Positions 1 through 8,298 of a DNA stretch of 35,893 nucleotides are shown here, piece after piece. The notes under the pieces are model-generated. The model had not been told where the DNA came from, did no database searches, and was given only the letters and a program-made list of their open reading frames with translations. Where the stretch lies: NCBI RefSeq assembly GCF_014647315.1, contig NZ_BMOY01000031.1, forward strand, positions 1 through 35,893, written 5' to 3'. Source of the stretch: Paenalicyclobacillus cellulosilyticus (GTDB lineage Bacteria > Bacillota > Bacilli > Alicyclobacillales > Alicyclobacillaceae). Each line of letters starts with the position of its first letter. Within the stretch, counting starts at the first letter, position 1. Made by a program: the position numbers and the translations under genes.

Positions 1-983
1 CCGTCCGATGGTGGCGCGCGGCGCACGCGCGCGCGTCCGATGGCGGCCGGCCCGCGCCTGTGCGGCGGGCGGATGTGGATGTGCCGTTCGCCGCGGCAGC
101 GGTGGACAGGCTTTGGCGGATGGCGGCGGGGGAAACGGCCTCGGCGTCACCCGACGCGGCGGCGCGCGCGGCCTGGGCCGACATGGTCTCCGCCGCGACG
201 GAAGCCATCCGGCAGGGGCGGTATGAGAAGCTGGTGCTCGCCCGCGCGGCGGCGCGCCCTTGTCCCGAGGCGAACGTATGGCCGGCCATGGCGTACCTTT
301 TGTCCGCTCAGCCGGGCCACGATGTGTTCGCGTGCAGTTTGGGCCGCCAAGGGGTGTTTCTCGGGGCGGCACCGGAGCGGCTGGTGGACGCAGCGGGATC
401 GCGGGTGGTCGTGGATTGTCTGGCTGGGACCGCGCCGCGCGGCCCGGATGAGGAAACGGACGCCCGCTGGGCGAGCGAGCTCTTGGCGAGCCCGAAGCAG
501 CGGGAGGAACACGCGATTCTCGTGCGATGGGTGCAGGAACGCCTGCGTCCGTGGTCGGTCCGGCTGTCCGCGCCTGCATCGCCCGCGTTGCGGCGTCTCC
601 TCCACGTCCAGCATCTCTACACGCCGCTCGCGGTCGAACTGTCGCGTCGGCGGCACGTCCTCGAACTGGTGGATCGGCTGCATCCCACGCCGGCGGTCGC
701 GGGGGTGCCGCAGGAAGCCGCGCTTCAGTTCATCGCTGCGCGCGAGGCGTGGCCGCGGGGTTGGTACGCGGGTCCCGTCGGCTGGTTTGGCCGCCAGGGG
801 GACGGACGCTTCGCCGTCGCCCTGCGCAGTGCGTTGTGGCGCGGCGGGTGGGCGTACGTGTACGCAGGCGCCGGGATTGTCGCCACGTCCAATCCGGACC
901 TGGAGTATGAGGAAACGGAATGGAAGATGGCGCCTGTCCTCGCGGCGCTGACATGGGCAGACCGGGGAGGCGATGGGGCATGA
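1..983 (+). CDS. menF: Isochorismate synthase MenF, 5'-truncated by window edge
   Basis: Converts chorismate to isochorismate, the first committed step of menaquinone synthesis, in the cytoplasm. The reading frame is open from base 3 with no stop, so the gene begins outside the window and the GTG at 60 is probably internal. About 326 residues of C-terminal chorismate-binding domain are present, against roughly 450-480 for the family. Visible signatures are YEKLVLARA, the FLGAAPERLV block, the CLAGTAPRG loop, QHLYTPL, the HPTPAVAGVPQ block and the terminal GAGIVATSNPDLEYEETEWK segment. The HPTPAVAG region and the menD neighbour favour isochorismate synthase over anthranilate or salicylate synthase. 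The stop overlaps the menD start as ATGA, which indicates translational coupling. Confidence 0.93.
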   Translation, partial: VRWWRAAHARASDGGRPAPVRRADVDVPFAAAAVDRLWRMAAGETASASPDAAARAAWADMVSAATEAIRQGRYEKLVLARAAARPCPEANVWPAMAYLLSAQPGHDVFACSLGRQGVFLGAAPERLVDAAGSRVVVDCLAGTAPRGPDEETDARWASELLASPKQREEHAILVRWVQERLRPWSVRLSAPASPALRRLLHVQHLYTPLAVELSRRRHVLELVDRLHPTPAVAGVPQEAALQFIAAREAWPRGWYAGPVGWFGRQGDGRFAVALRSALWRGGWAYVYAGAGIVATSNPDLEYEETEWKMAPVLAALTWADRGGDGA

Positions 984-2767
984 CTGCGGAGAATCCGCAC
1001 CTTGCCGCGGTCGTCGATTTTGTCGCCGCGCTGTACCAATCCGGGGTCCGGGACGTGTGCATCTCCCCGGGTTCACGCTCGACGCCGCTCGTCGTCTCGT
1101 TTGCCCGCCACGGCGGCTACCGGATCTGGACGCTGCTCGACGAGCGATCGGCCGGGTTTTTCGCGCTCGGCCTGGCGCGGGCGAGTGGTCGGCCGGTGGC
1201 GCTGCTCTGCACGTCGGGCACGGCGGCCGGGAACTATCTGCCTGCGCTCATGGAAGCGTGGGCAGACGGCGTCCCGCTCGTGGTCCTCACGGCCGACCGG
1301 CCGCCGGAGCTGTACGCCACGGGGAGCAACCAGACCGCTGACCAGCGCAAGCTGTACGGGCGCTATGTGAAACTCGACTTCGACATGCCGGTGCCGGACG
1401 GGGGGGAGATGTTGCGCCGCCACGCCAGGGCGACCGCGTGGCGGGCGGTGGCGGCGGCGCAGTCGTATCCGCCGGGGCCGGTCCATATCAACTGGCCGTT
1501 CCGCGAACCGCTGCTGCCTCCGCACCATGCGGCGGCGGGGGATGGTGCCCGCAACGGCGTGCCAGAGGCTGCGGACGGGCGCGGCGGGTTGGCCGCATGG
1601 TGGGGGCCGCAGCCGGTGCCGCCGGAAGCGGCGGTCGCACATGTCGCCCGGTTGGTCGCAGCGTCCCGCCGGCCGCTCATCGTCTGCGGCCCGCAGGATG
1701 ACCCGCTGCTGCCGCCGGCTTTGCTGCGGTTGGCTGCGGCCGCGGGTGCCCCGGTTTTGGCCGATCCGCTCTCCCAGGTGCGCTCGTTCGCCGGCCGCGA
1801 TGAGCACGTCATCTGTCACTACGACGTCTGGCTGCGCGCTGCGCGCTGGCGGGAGCGGCTGGCACCCGACCTGGTGCTGCGCGTGGGGGCGGCCCCGGTG
1901 TCCAAAGTGCTCGCGGAAAGCTTGGCAGCCTGGCCCGCGCGTCAGGTCGTGATCGACCCGGTGTTGCCTTGGCGGGACCCGTGGTTTGTGGCGACCGACG
2001 TGGTGACGGCCCATCCGGTGTCCACCATCGCGGAGGTGGCGGCGGCACTGCCGCCGGCCGCATCCGCGTGGTGGCGGCGCTGGCGGAGGGTGGACGAGGC
2101 CGCGCGGGCAGCCGTCCGCGCCGCACTGGCCACAAGCGGGTCGCGCATCGCGTTCGAAGGCCGTTTGTACGCCGAATTGGCCGACTGGCTGCCGGACGGC
2201 GCGGTGTTGTTCGTCGGCAACAGCATGCCGGTCCGCCACCTCGACGCGTACTTTGCCCCGCGGGCGGTCGGGCTGCGCGTCTTGGCGAACCGGGGTGTGA
2301 GCGGGATCGACGGGGTGGTGTCGAGTGCCGCCGGGGTGGCCGCGGCCGGGGTGGGACCGGTGGTGTTGGTCATCGGCGATGTCTCGTTCTATCACGATCT
2401 CGGCGCGTTGCACGCGGTGGTCCGTCATGGCTTGTCGCTCGTCGTCGTGCTGGTGAACAACCGTGGCGGCGGCATCTTCTCGTTTTTGCCGCAGCGGGCG
2501 CATCCGGACACGTTCTCCTTTTTCCGCACCGAACACGACGTGTCGTTTGCGCACGCCGTCGCGGCTTATGGCGGCCGTTACGCGCGCGTGGAAGACTGGG
2601 CGGCGCTGCGCCGCCAAATGGAACATGATCTGGCGGCCGGCGGCTTGTCCGTCATCGAGATTCCGACCGACGCGGAGCAAGACGTCGCCTGGCAAGCGGA
2701 CGTGGTGCGTGCGGTCGCCGCAGCGCTTGCGGACGGGGAGGAGGGGGAGGGCGGCGGTGACGCTTGA
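980..2767 (+). CDS. menD: 2-succinyl-5-enolpyruvyl-6-hydroxy-3-cyclohexene-1-carboxylate synthase MenD
   Basis: ThDP-dependent enzyme that joins isochorismate and 2-oxoglutarate (with decarboxylation) to give SEPHCHC in menaquinone synthesis. It is 595 residues long, within the usual MenD length. The N-terminal block SPGSRSTPLV, the LCTSGTAAGNYLPA and TADRPPE segments, and the C-terminal GNSMPVRHLD, NRGVSGIDGVVS, GDVSFYHDLGAL and NNRGGGIFSFLP blocks are all typical of MenD; the last two carry the ThDP/Mg binding region. The ATG at 980 is chosen because it overlaps the menF stop and is preceded by GGGAGG at 964-969; longer in-frame starts run into menF. The 3' end overlaps the menH start. Confidence 0.96.
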   Translation: MTAENPHLAAVVDFVAALYQSGVRDVCISPGSRSTPLVVSFARHGGYRIWTLLDERSAGFFALGLARASGRPVALLCTSGTAAGNYLPALMEAWADGVPLVVLTADRPPELYATGSNQTADQRKLYGRYVKLDFDMPVPDGGEMLRRHARATAWRAVAAAQSYPPGPVHINWPFREPLLPPHHAAAGDGARNGVPEAADGRGGLAAWWGPQPVPPEAAVAHVARLVAASRRPLIVCGPQDDPLLPPALLRLAAAAGAPVLADPLSQVRSFAGRDEHVICHYDVWLRAARWRERLAPDLVLRVGAAPVSKVLAESLAAWPARQVVIDPVLPWRDPWFVATDVVTAHPVSTIAEVAAALPPAASAWWRRWRRVDEAARAAVRAALATSGSRIAFEGRLYAELADWLPDGAVLFVGNSMPVRHLDAYFAPRAVGLRVLANRGVSGIDGVVSSAAGVAAAGVGPVVLVIGDVSFYHDLGALHAVVRHGLSLVVVLVNNRGGGIFSFLPQRAHPDTFSFFRTEHDVSFAHAVAAYGGRYARVEDWAALRRQMEHDLAAGGLSVIEIPTDAEQDVAWQADVVRAVAAALADGEEGEGGGDA

Positions 2768-3623
2768 TTGGACGCCTGCGGACGTGCCCCCTGCTTCGCC
2801 CTGGGTCTCGGCCGGCTGGCTCACCGTGCGCGGGGTTCGCCTGTTCGTGCGCATGTGCGGGCACGGTCTGCCGCTTTTGTTGTTGCACGGGTTCACCCTG
2901 AGCGGAGACATGTGGCGCCATGTGGCCGGTTCGCTCGGGCGTCTGCGCACGTGCATCGCGGTTGACCAACTCGGCCACGGCGCGTCCTCCGCCCCCGACC
3001 AACCGGATCGCTACCGGATGGAAGAGGCCGTCGCCGATTTCGTGGCGCTGATGTCCGCACTGGGCCACGAGCGGTTCGACTGCCTCGGCTATTCGATGGG
3101 CGGGCGGATGGCGCTTGGACTGGCGATGGCCGCACCGGAACGCGTCCGCAGCCTGGTGCTGGAAAGTGCCTCTCCCGGATTGGCCGATCCGGCCGCGCGC
3201 GCGGCGCGCCGTGCCCACGACGAAGCGCTTGCGCGTTGGCTCGCGAGCGTGGGCATCGCGGCGTTTGTCGACGTGTGGGAGCGCCAGCCGCTGTTTGCGA
3301 CCCAGGAAGGTGCGCCGGCGGCGGAGCGCGTCCGCATGCGCGCCATCCGCTTGGCGCAACGGCCGCACGGTTTGGCTTGCAGTTTGCGCGGCGCAGGCAC
3401 AGGCGCACAGCCCTCGTATTGGGGTCGGCTGGCAGAATGGACTTCTCCCGTGTTGCTCATCACGGGTGCGAAAGACGAGAAGTTCACCCGAACGGCGGCG
3501 GCGATGGCGGCGCGCCTGCCGGCCGCGCGCCACGTGGTGGTGCCGGACGCCGGCCATGCGGTGCATCTGGAACAGCTGGCAGCCTATCTGGCGGCGGTGA
3601 CGTCATTTCTGGAAGGCGGATGA
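2757..3623 (+). CDS. menH: 2-succinyl-6-hydroxy-2,4-cyclohexadiene-1-carboxylate synthase MenH (alpha/beta hydrolase)
   Basis: Alpha/beta-hydrolase-fold protein expected to eliminate pyruvate from SEPHCHC to form SHCHC. It has 288 residues. The probable triad is visible: Ser113 in GYSMGG, Asp240 in GAKDEKF and His267 in DAGHAVHLE, with the oxyanion-hole block LLLHGFTLSGDMW near residue 40. The GTG at 2757 is chosen because GGAGG lies just upstream and the resulting 11-base overlap with menD matches operon coupling; the open frame extends further upstream only as a shadow of menD. Position directly after menD favours MenH over a generic hydrolase. The last 21 bases overlap the convergent copper-protein gene. 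menB, menE and menC do not follow. Confidence 0.9.
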   Translation: MTLDWTPADVPPASPWVSAGWLTVRGVRLFVRMCGHGLPLLLLHGFTLSGDMWRHVAGSLGRLRTCIAVDQLGHGASSAPDQPDRYRMEEAVADFVALMSALGHERFDCLGYSMGGRMALGLAMAAPERVRSLVLESASPGLADPAARAARRAHDEALARWLASVGIAAFVDVWERQPLFATQEGAPAAERVRMRAIRLAQRPHGLACSLRGAGTGAQPSYWGRLAEWTSPVLLITGAKDEKFTRTAAAMAARLPAARHVVVPDAGHAVHLEQLAAYLAAVTSFLEGG

Positions 3624-4295
3624 GCCGACCTCGACCGTCGTCCCGCCCGTCGTGATGGCAGGGACCTTGGCGGACGCCGAGACGTCGAACTCGTCCCACA
3701 TGCCGTTCATCGCGTGGCCCGGGACGGCGCACATCAACGCATAGCGCCCCGCCTTGTCGGCGGTGAACGAGAAGTGCTGCGTCCCGCCGGCGGCGGTGAT
3801 GCCCACGGCCGGATTGGGGCTGGCGGCGCCAGGGAACGCGAGCTGCGGCAACTGCATCGCCGCCCGGTCTTTGTACGCCACAAAGGCGACGCTGTGCGGA
3901 ATGTTCGGGTCCTTATTGCTGAACGCCACGTCCACCTTCCACCCGAGCGGGACGGTGATCTTGAGCTGGCCGTCGCTGTAGCCGTTGAAGTTCAACCCCT
4001 GCTTGTCCGGGGTGGCGGCGGCCGTCAGGGCGATGACGAGGGTGTGCGGTGATTTGCCGAGATGGTACCAAGCGGGTTGCGCCGCTGCGGGCGCCCCGCC
4101 GGTCGCGTTGCCGGCGGCGCTGCCGGTTGTCGTCTCGGAACCCGTGCTGGTCACGGACGTCGCCAGTTTCGGGTTCTTGGCCAAGTCGCGGTGGGTGATG
4201 TCGTTCGGCAAACCGAAGTAGGCGACCACCCAGATGACGATGCCCACCACGGCCCCCAACAGGGTGACCAAGGTGCCCACGGGAGAGAGTCTCAT
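3603..4295 (-). CDS. Sulfocyanin-like membrane-anchored blue copper protein
   Basis: A 230-residue cupredoxin. Residues 7-28 form one hydrophobic membrane anchor, followed by a Thr/Ser/Gly/Ala-rich linker (about 45-72) and a plastocyanin-like domain outside the membrane. The type 1 copper ligands are His134 in NIPHSVAF and Cys189, His194 and Met199 in the C-x4-H-x4-M loop CAVPGHAMNGM, which is the sulfocyanin (SoxE) arrangement. Such proteins shuttle electrons to terminal oxidases, best known in acidophilic archaea. ATG 4295 is chosen for the upstream GGAGGA; the longer frame to 4472 lacks a comparable site and would put about 59 residues before the anchor. It is a single gene, convergent with menH (21-base overlap), with no oxidase subunits nearby. 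Function in respiration is inferred from the fold. Confidence 0.85.
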   Translation of the reverse strand: MRLSPVGTLVTLLGAVVGIVIWVVAYFGLPNDITHRDLAKNPKLATSVTSTGSETTTGSAAGNATGGAPAAAQPAWYHLGKSPHTLVIALTAAATPDKQGLNFNGYSDGQLKITVPLGWKVDVAFSNKDPNIPHSVAFVAYKDRAAMQLPQLAFPGAASPNPAVGITAAGGTQHFSFTADKAGRYALMCAVPGHAMNGMWDEFDVSASAKVPAITTGGTTVEVGSSAFQK

Positions 4296-4422
4296 CCGTC
4301 GTCCTCCGTTTCTGCGCCCACGGCCGCTCGCCGCGAAGACGCGGCTGCAAACCCGGTTGCGTCTGCCTCTGTCCGCGGCCGCGGGCGTGCCGCGCGTTCT
4401 TTCGAATCGGTACACTCTTATA

Positions 4423-4450
4423 AGTATACTAACATCGGCGGCGGGGACAA
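4423..4450 (-). promoter_or_regulatory. Candidate sigma-A promoter of the copper-protein gene
   Basis: On the minus strand TTGTCC (4450-4445) lies 16 bases upstream of TATACT (4428-4423) in an AT-rich patch that stands out from the GC-rich surroundings. A second TATA-like hexamer lies just downstream. The leader to ATG 4295 would be about 120 bases. Assigned by pattern only. Confidence 0.5.
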
Positions 4451-4487
4451 TAGCCCGCAGGGCGGCCGGCATGGGCAGAGTGGTGAA

Positions 4488-4514
4488 TTGTCCGCAAATG
4501 TTTTATGCTAATGT
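4488..4514 (+). promoter_or_regulatory. Weak candidate promoter of the four-gene glycosyltransferase operon
   Basis: TTGTCC (4488-4493) is followed after only 15 bases by TAATGT (4509-4514), preceded by TG in the extended -10 position; an overlapping TATGCT lies at 4504-4509. Spacing is short, so the exact elements are uncertain, but this is the only AT-rich patch upstream of the operon on this strand. Confidence 0.3.
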
Positions 4515-4631
4515 CTGACCACCGTGGCGGCGATGGCTTCGGCTCGTCCGCCGGGCGCGGATGGGCCGGGCGCTTGGGCGGTGACGCGGAAACGAGCGCC
4601 AAGGACGGCTGTGCGAGAAAGGGGCGATGGC

Positions 4632-5807
4632 ATGGCCAGGGTCTTGCTCTTGACGGCTTCGTTCGGCGACGGCCACAACCAGGCCGCGTTCGCTGTGGCG
4701 GAGGCCCTCGCGCAGGGAGGCGACGTGGTCAAAGTGGTCGATTACGTCGAGTGGTTGCATCCTGCGGTCCGTTCGTTCGCCAAGTTCAGTTTGCTCCAGG
4801 GGGTTCAGAAGGCGCCGGCATTATACGGTTTGTTTTATCGTTCGATGTCCAGGATTCATCCGACTTCGTCTTTACAGCGCCAACTGAACCATCTCGGCAT
4901 GTCGCACATGAAGCGCTGGTTGGCCCAATTCCGCCCCGATGTGGTCGCGAGCACCTTTCCCACCCCGACCGGGGTGCTCTCGGAACTGCGCGGGATGCAG
5001 TACACCAGCGTGCGCAGTGCTGCCATCGTGACGGACTATACGGCGCACCGGCAGTGGGTGCAGGTGCACACGGATGCGTATTTCGTGGCGTCCGATTCGG
5101 TCAAACAGGAGCTGTTGGCATACGGTGTGCCGGAAGACCGGATTTTTGTGACCGGCATCCCGGTGCGCAGCCGTTTCGGTGAAGCGAGGGTCGAGGCGCT
5201 GCGGGCGATGCGCGACGAACTGCGGCGCCGGCACGGACTGCGCTCTGACCAGCCGCTCATCCTCATGATGGGAGGCGGCGCCGGGTTGTTCGGCGATATG
5301 CCGGCGTGGGAACAGGTGATGCAGGACCTGCCGGCTCAGTTCGTCATCATCTGCGGCCATAACGACAGGTTGCAGCGCAAGCTTGCCGGTTTGGCATCGG
5401 AGCGCATCCGGGTGTTGGGTTACACGCAGAACGTCGACGAATGGATGGCCATGGCGGATCTCCTCATCACCAAGGCGGGCGGCATCACGGTGACGGAGGC
5501 GCTCGCGATGGGGTTGCCCATGTTGTTGTATCGCCCCATCCCGGGCCAGGAGCGGGAAAACGCCCGTTTTGTCATCCGCGCCGGTGCCGCGCGCCTGGCG
5601 GAAGATGTGCGCAGTGCCACCCAGATCCTGCAGGAACTGGTGAGCCGCCCGGACGTATTGGCCGACATGCGGCGCCACGCATTGGCGCAACACGTACACG
5701 GCGGTGCAGAGCGGATTGCGGCCCATCTGCGCCGCTTGGCACAGTGGGCGCCGGTGCAGGAATCGCCGCAAAGCCGCCGTGATCGCATCATCCCCCGTTT
5801 CTCATAA
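4632..5807 (+). CDS. UgtP/MGDG-synthase-like diacylglycerol glycosyltransferase (copy 1)
   Basis: A 391-residue GT28-type (MurG-like, GT-B fold) glycosyltransferase, close in length to Bacillus UgtP (about 380). The N-terminal block VLLLTASFGDGHNQAA near residue 5 is the MGDG-synthase acceptor-domain signature. The C-terminal half carries GGGAGLFGDM, VIICGHNDRL, RVLGYTQNVDEWMAMADLLITKAGG and the PGQERENA donor-site block. It probably adds sugar from a UDP-sugar to diacylglycerol or a related lipid at the inner face of the membrane. ATG 4632 is chosen because GAAAGGGG precedes it and the conserved domain starts directly after; upstream starts lack a site. It is the first gene of a four-gene operon, with only 8 bases to the deacetylase. 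The sugar and acceptor cannot be read from sequence. Confidence 0.87.
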   Translation: MARVLLLTASFGDGHNQAAFAVAEALAQGGDVVKVVDYVEWLHPAVRSFAKFSLLQGVQKAPALYGLFYRSMSRIHPTSSLQRQLNHLGMSHMKRWLAQFRPDVVASTFPTPTGVLSELRGMQYTSVRSAAIVTDYTAHRQWVQVHTDAYFVASDSVKQELLAYGVPEDRIFVTGIPVRSRFGEARVEALRAMRDELRRRHGLRSDQPLILMMGGGAGLFGDMPAWEQVMQDLPAQFVIICGHNDRLQRKLAGLASERIRVLGYTQNVDEWMAMADLLITKAGGITVTEALAMGLPMLLYRPIPGQERENARFVIRAGAARLAEDVRSATQILQELVSRPDVLADMRRHALAQHVHGGAERIAAHLRRLAQWAPVQESPQSRRDRIIPRFS

Positions 5808-5815
5808 CGGGATGG

Positions 5816-6586
5816 GTGCAGAAGAAAGGGACCAAGCGCGTGCAGTGGCGGATATGGTTATGGACAGGGGCGGGTTTGCTGTTTTGCTGCGTGTTTCTGT
5901 ACAGCGTCCTGCCCAACCTGGTGACCCGCGTCGCGCGGCGCGGTGTGATGTGGCGGGGGCCGGACGCGGCGGAGGTGGCGCTCACGTTCGATGACGGGCC
6001 GGATCCGCGGTATACACCGCGGGTACTGGACGGGTTGCGCGCCGCCGGGATCCGGGCGACGTTTTTTGTGTTGGCCGACAAGGCGTTGCGCCATCCGGAC
6101 CTCATCCAGCGCATGATGCAAGACGGCCATCAGGTCGAGGTGCACGGGTTCACCCACGCCTTGGTGCCTTGCTTGGGCCCGCTGGCGAGCGCCCGCCAAG
6201 CGGCGGGCGCCGCGGACGCGTTGGCGGCTCGTTTCAATCTGCGCCCCCGTTTTTACCGGCCCACATGGGGGTTGTGCAACGCCGCGTCGCTTGTGTGGGC
6301 GCGCCGGCGCAGGTTGCGCGTCGTCACGTGGTCCGTCATGGTGGGGGATTGGCGGGGTGTCCCGGCTGACGAATTGGCCGCGCGCGTGTTGCGTCGGTTG
6401 CACCCGGGAGCCGTCATCGTCTTGCACGACAGCGACGAGACCCTGGGCGCCCGCCGCGGCGCGCCGGAGCAGGTCATCCGCATGCTGCCTCAGCTTGCGG
6501 CGCGGGTGCGGGCACAGGGATACCGGTTTGTTCGCCTGGACGATTGGGAGCCTGACGGCGCACGTGAAGGTGGAGGAGAGCCATGA
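5816..6586 (+). CDS. Polysaccharide deacetylase (NodB homology), membrane-anchored
   Basis: A 256-residue carbohydrate esterase family 4 protein. A basic N-terminus is followed by one membrane segment (about 14-33), so the catalytic domain should face outside. The NodB motifs are complete: TFDDGPD with Asp59 and Asp60, HGFTH with metal-ligand His111 and His115, RPTWG, a WSVMVGDWRG block and LHDSDE near the end. It should remove N-acetyl (or similar) groups from a wall or surface polymer. The GTG at 5816 gives a Lys/Arg-rich start; GTG 5840, preceded by AGAAAGGG, is an equally plausible start and keeps the anchor. It sits between two glycosyltransferase genes and its stop overlaps the next ATG by four bases. 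Confidence 0.9.
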   Translation: MQKKGTKRVQWRIWLWTGAGLLFCCVFLYSVLPNLVTRVARRGVMWRGPDAAEVALTFDDGPDPRYTPRVLDGLRAAGIRATFFVLADKALRHPDLIQRMMQDGHQVEVHGFTHALVPCLGPLASARQAAGAADALAARFNLRPRFYRPTWGLCNAASLVWARRRRLRVVTWSVMVGDWRGVPADELAARVLRRLHPGAVIVLHDSDETLGARRGAPEQVIRMLPQLAARVRAQGYRFVRLDDWEPDGAREGGGEP

Positions 6587-7188
6587 GGGGACAGCGGGTC
6601 TTCACACATCTTTGGATGGCTTGGGAGCGGGTGTTCGCGTGGATGGCGCGCTTGCATCCGTTGCGGCCCGGCGAGCGGCACATGTTTTTCATCGCCAGGC
6701 GCCGTTACTTGGGGCATCCGTTCGTCGTCGACGGGGTGGAGGTGCGGCGGTTCGACCCTGTGCTTGAACTGCACATGAACAACGAGATCCTGATGGAAGG
6801 CTTGCGTGAGGGCGGACCGTTGTTCGGCGTGATCGTCAAGCTGCTCCAGGAAGCGAAACGTTCGCTGCCGGTTCTGGCGGAACGGGCGATGGATGAGGAG
6901 TTCCGCGATGTGCGCGTGTTGTACGGCGTGACGTTCATCCACCGGGGTGTCGAACGGATGGGTTTCACTTCCTTCCCCATCCGCAACCGGCTGTTATGCC
7001 GGCTGACGACCTGGTACCTGCACCAACTGTTGCGCATCGTGAACCCGCATGCCGATGAATTGCTCGCGACGCACGCCGATGCGTTCGTGCCGAAGGTGGT
7101 GGCCATCTCCAAAGCGCGGCTTGTGCAAATGTACGGGGCGGAAGGGAGGCGCGCGCCGGTCCCGGCGCCAGATCATGTGTCGCCGTGA
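6583..7188 (+). CDS. YkoP-like domain protein of unknown function
   Basis: A 201-residue soluble, basic protein with no signal peptide or clear membrane segment. It resembles the YkoP-type domain that, as far as I recall, is found next to or fused behind NodB deacetylases in Bacillales; no catalytic motif is recognised. Notable stretches are MFFIARRRYLGHPFVVDG near residue 35, the LHMNNE segment near residue 66 and the RIVNPHADELLATHADAFVPKVVAISK block near the end. ATG 6583 overlaps the deacetylase stop (ATGA) and has GGAGG upstream, so the two are translationally coupled. Its 3' end overlaps the next glycosyltransferase. The context suggests a helper in the synthesis or modification of the same glycolipid or polymer. 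Confidence 0.6.
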   Translation: MRGQRVFTHLWMAWERVFAWMARLHPLRPGERHMFFIARRRYLGHPFVVDGVEVRRFDPVLELHMNNEILMEGLREGGPLFGVIVKLLQEAKRSLPVLAERAMDEEFRDVRVLYGVTFIHRGVERMGFTSFPIRNRLLCRLTTWYLHQLLRIVNPHADELLATHADAFVPKVVAISKARLVQMYGAEGRRAPVPAPDHVSP

Positions 7189-8287
7189 CGATGGACCGGT
7201 TCGGGTCCTGCTCCTGACCGCCCACTTCGGGGATGGCCACATGCGCGTGGCCGAGGCGCTGGCCGCGGCGTTGACCCACCGTGCGGCAAAGGTCCAGGTG
7301 ATGGACGGATTTCGCGCGACGAACCGCTGGTTGGCGCGCTGCAATGAATGGGTGTATGAGGCGACGACACGGTGGACGCCTTGGCTGTACGGTGCCAGTT
7401 ACCGGTTGACCAGAGGTCTGCCCCCCGACCATCTCTTTTGGCAGGTGTTGACGATCTCCTCGGGACGGGCGGTTCGGCGCGCGGTATTGGCGACGAAACC
7501 GGACTGGATCCTGCAGGTGTTCCCCGATCACGCCTTGGCCGCGCCTTGGTTCTCCGGTTTGCTTGCCGGGGACGGCACCGGTTGGCGGCCGCGCGTCGGC
7601 GTGGTGCTGACCGATTTCGCGATTCACCCGCACTGGTTCCACCGCCACGTGGACGTGTACTTTTTACCGCATGAGAACCTGATTCCGGCGGCGGCGCGTT
7701 GGCAAGAAGCGGGTTCGGCCACCGAGGTCTCGGGCATTCCGTTGCGGCCGCAATTTACAGAGCGGCATGACCCGCCGGTCTCCGAACCGTACGTCGTGGT
7801 GATGACCGGCGGCCGCGGTGTGTTGCCAGGATGGACCGAGGCGTTGCAGGTGCTGTTGAGCGAGCTTCCTGACCATGCGGTCTACGTGTTGTGCGGGCGC
7901 AACGAGGGCATGCGGGAGCGGGTGGCGCACCTCGGATGGCCGCGGGTCCATGCGGTGGGCTTCGTGGATCAGGTCGCCGCGTGGCTGCAGCACGCCGCGC
8001 TCGCGGTGGGCAAGGCGGGCGGCGTCTCGGTGGCCGAGGCGCTGGCAAGCGGTTGTCCGCAGGTGTTGTACCGGCCGCAGCCGGGGCAAGAGGCGGAGAA
8101 CGCGGCCTGGGTCGAGCGGATGGGTGTCGGCCTGCGGGCGAACGACCCGAGCGAGCTGAGAAGCGCGATCGCGGCGCTGCGGCAACGGGGTTTGCGGAAA
8201 GGCATGGAAGCGGTATGCCGGGCGGCTGGTCGGCCGCAGGCGGCCGACCATGTGGCGGCGTACATCGTGTCGCGGGTGAACGGTTGA
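7175..8287 (+). CDS. UgtP/MGDG-synthase-like glycosyltransferase (copy 2)
   Basis: A 370-residue paralogue of the first gene of the operon. It keeps the N-terminal VLLLTAHFGDGHMRVAEA block and the C-terminal VVMTGGRGV, VYVLCGRNEGM, HAVGFVDQVAAWLQHAALAVGKAGG and RPQPGQEAENA blocks. The two copies are clearly diverged, so they probably use different acceptors or act in sequence on one product. ATG 7175 overlaps the YkoP-like gene by 14 bases. The nearest purine-rich site (GGGAGG at 7144-7149) is too far upstream for a normal start, so translation is probably coupled to the preceding gene. Upstream in-frame codons in this stretch are Arg/Gly-rich shadow sequence. The glycolipid role is inferred from the family. 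Confidence 0.84.
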   Translation: MCRRDDGPVRVLLLTAHFGDGHMRVAEALAAALTHRAAKVQVMDGFRATNRWLARCNEWVYEATTRWTPWLYGASYRLTRGLPPDHLFWQVLTISSGRAVRRAVLATKPDWILQVFPDHALAAPWFSGLLAGDGTGWRPRVGVVLTDFAIHPHWFHRHVDVYFLPHENLIPAAARWQEAGSATEVSGIPLRPQFTERHDPPVSEPYVVVMTGGRGVLPGWTEALQVLLSELPDHAVYVLCGRNEGMRERVAHLGWPRVHAVGFVDQVAAWLQHAALAVGKAGGVSVAEALASGCPQVLYRPQPGQEAENAAWVERMGVGLRANDPSELRSAIAALRQRGLRKGMEAVCRAAGRPQAADHVAAYIVSRVNG

Positions 8288-8298
8288 CGCGGACGAAG

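Noticed and set aside
1073..2956. A 627-codon open frame on the minus strand
   Set aside because: Antisense to menD and menH, with Arg/His-rich low-complexity translation and no family resemblance.
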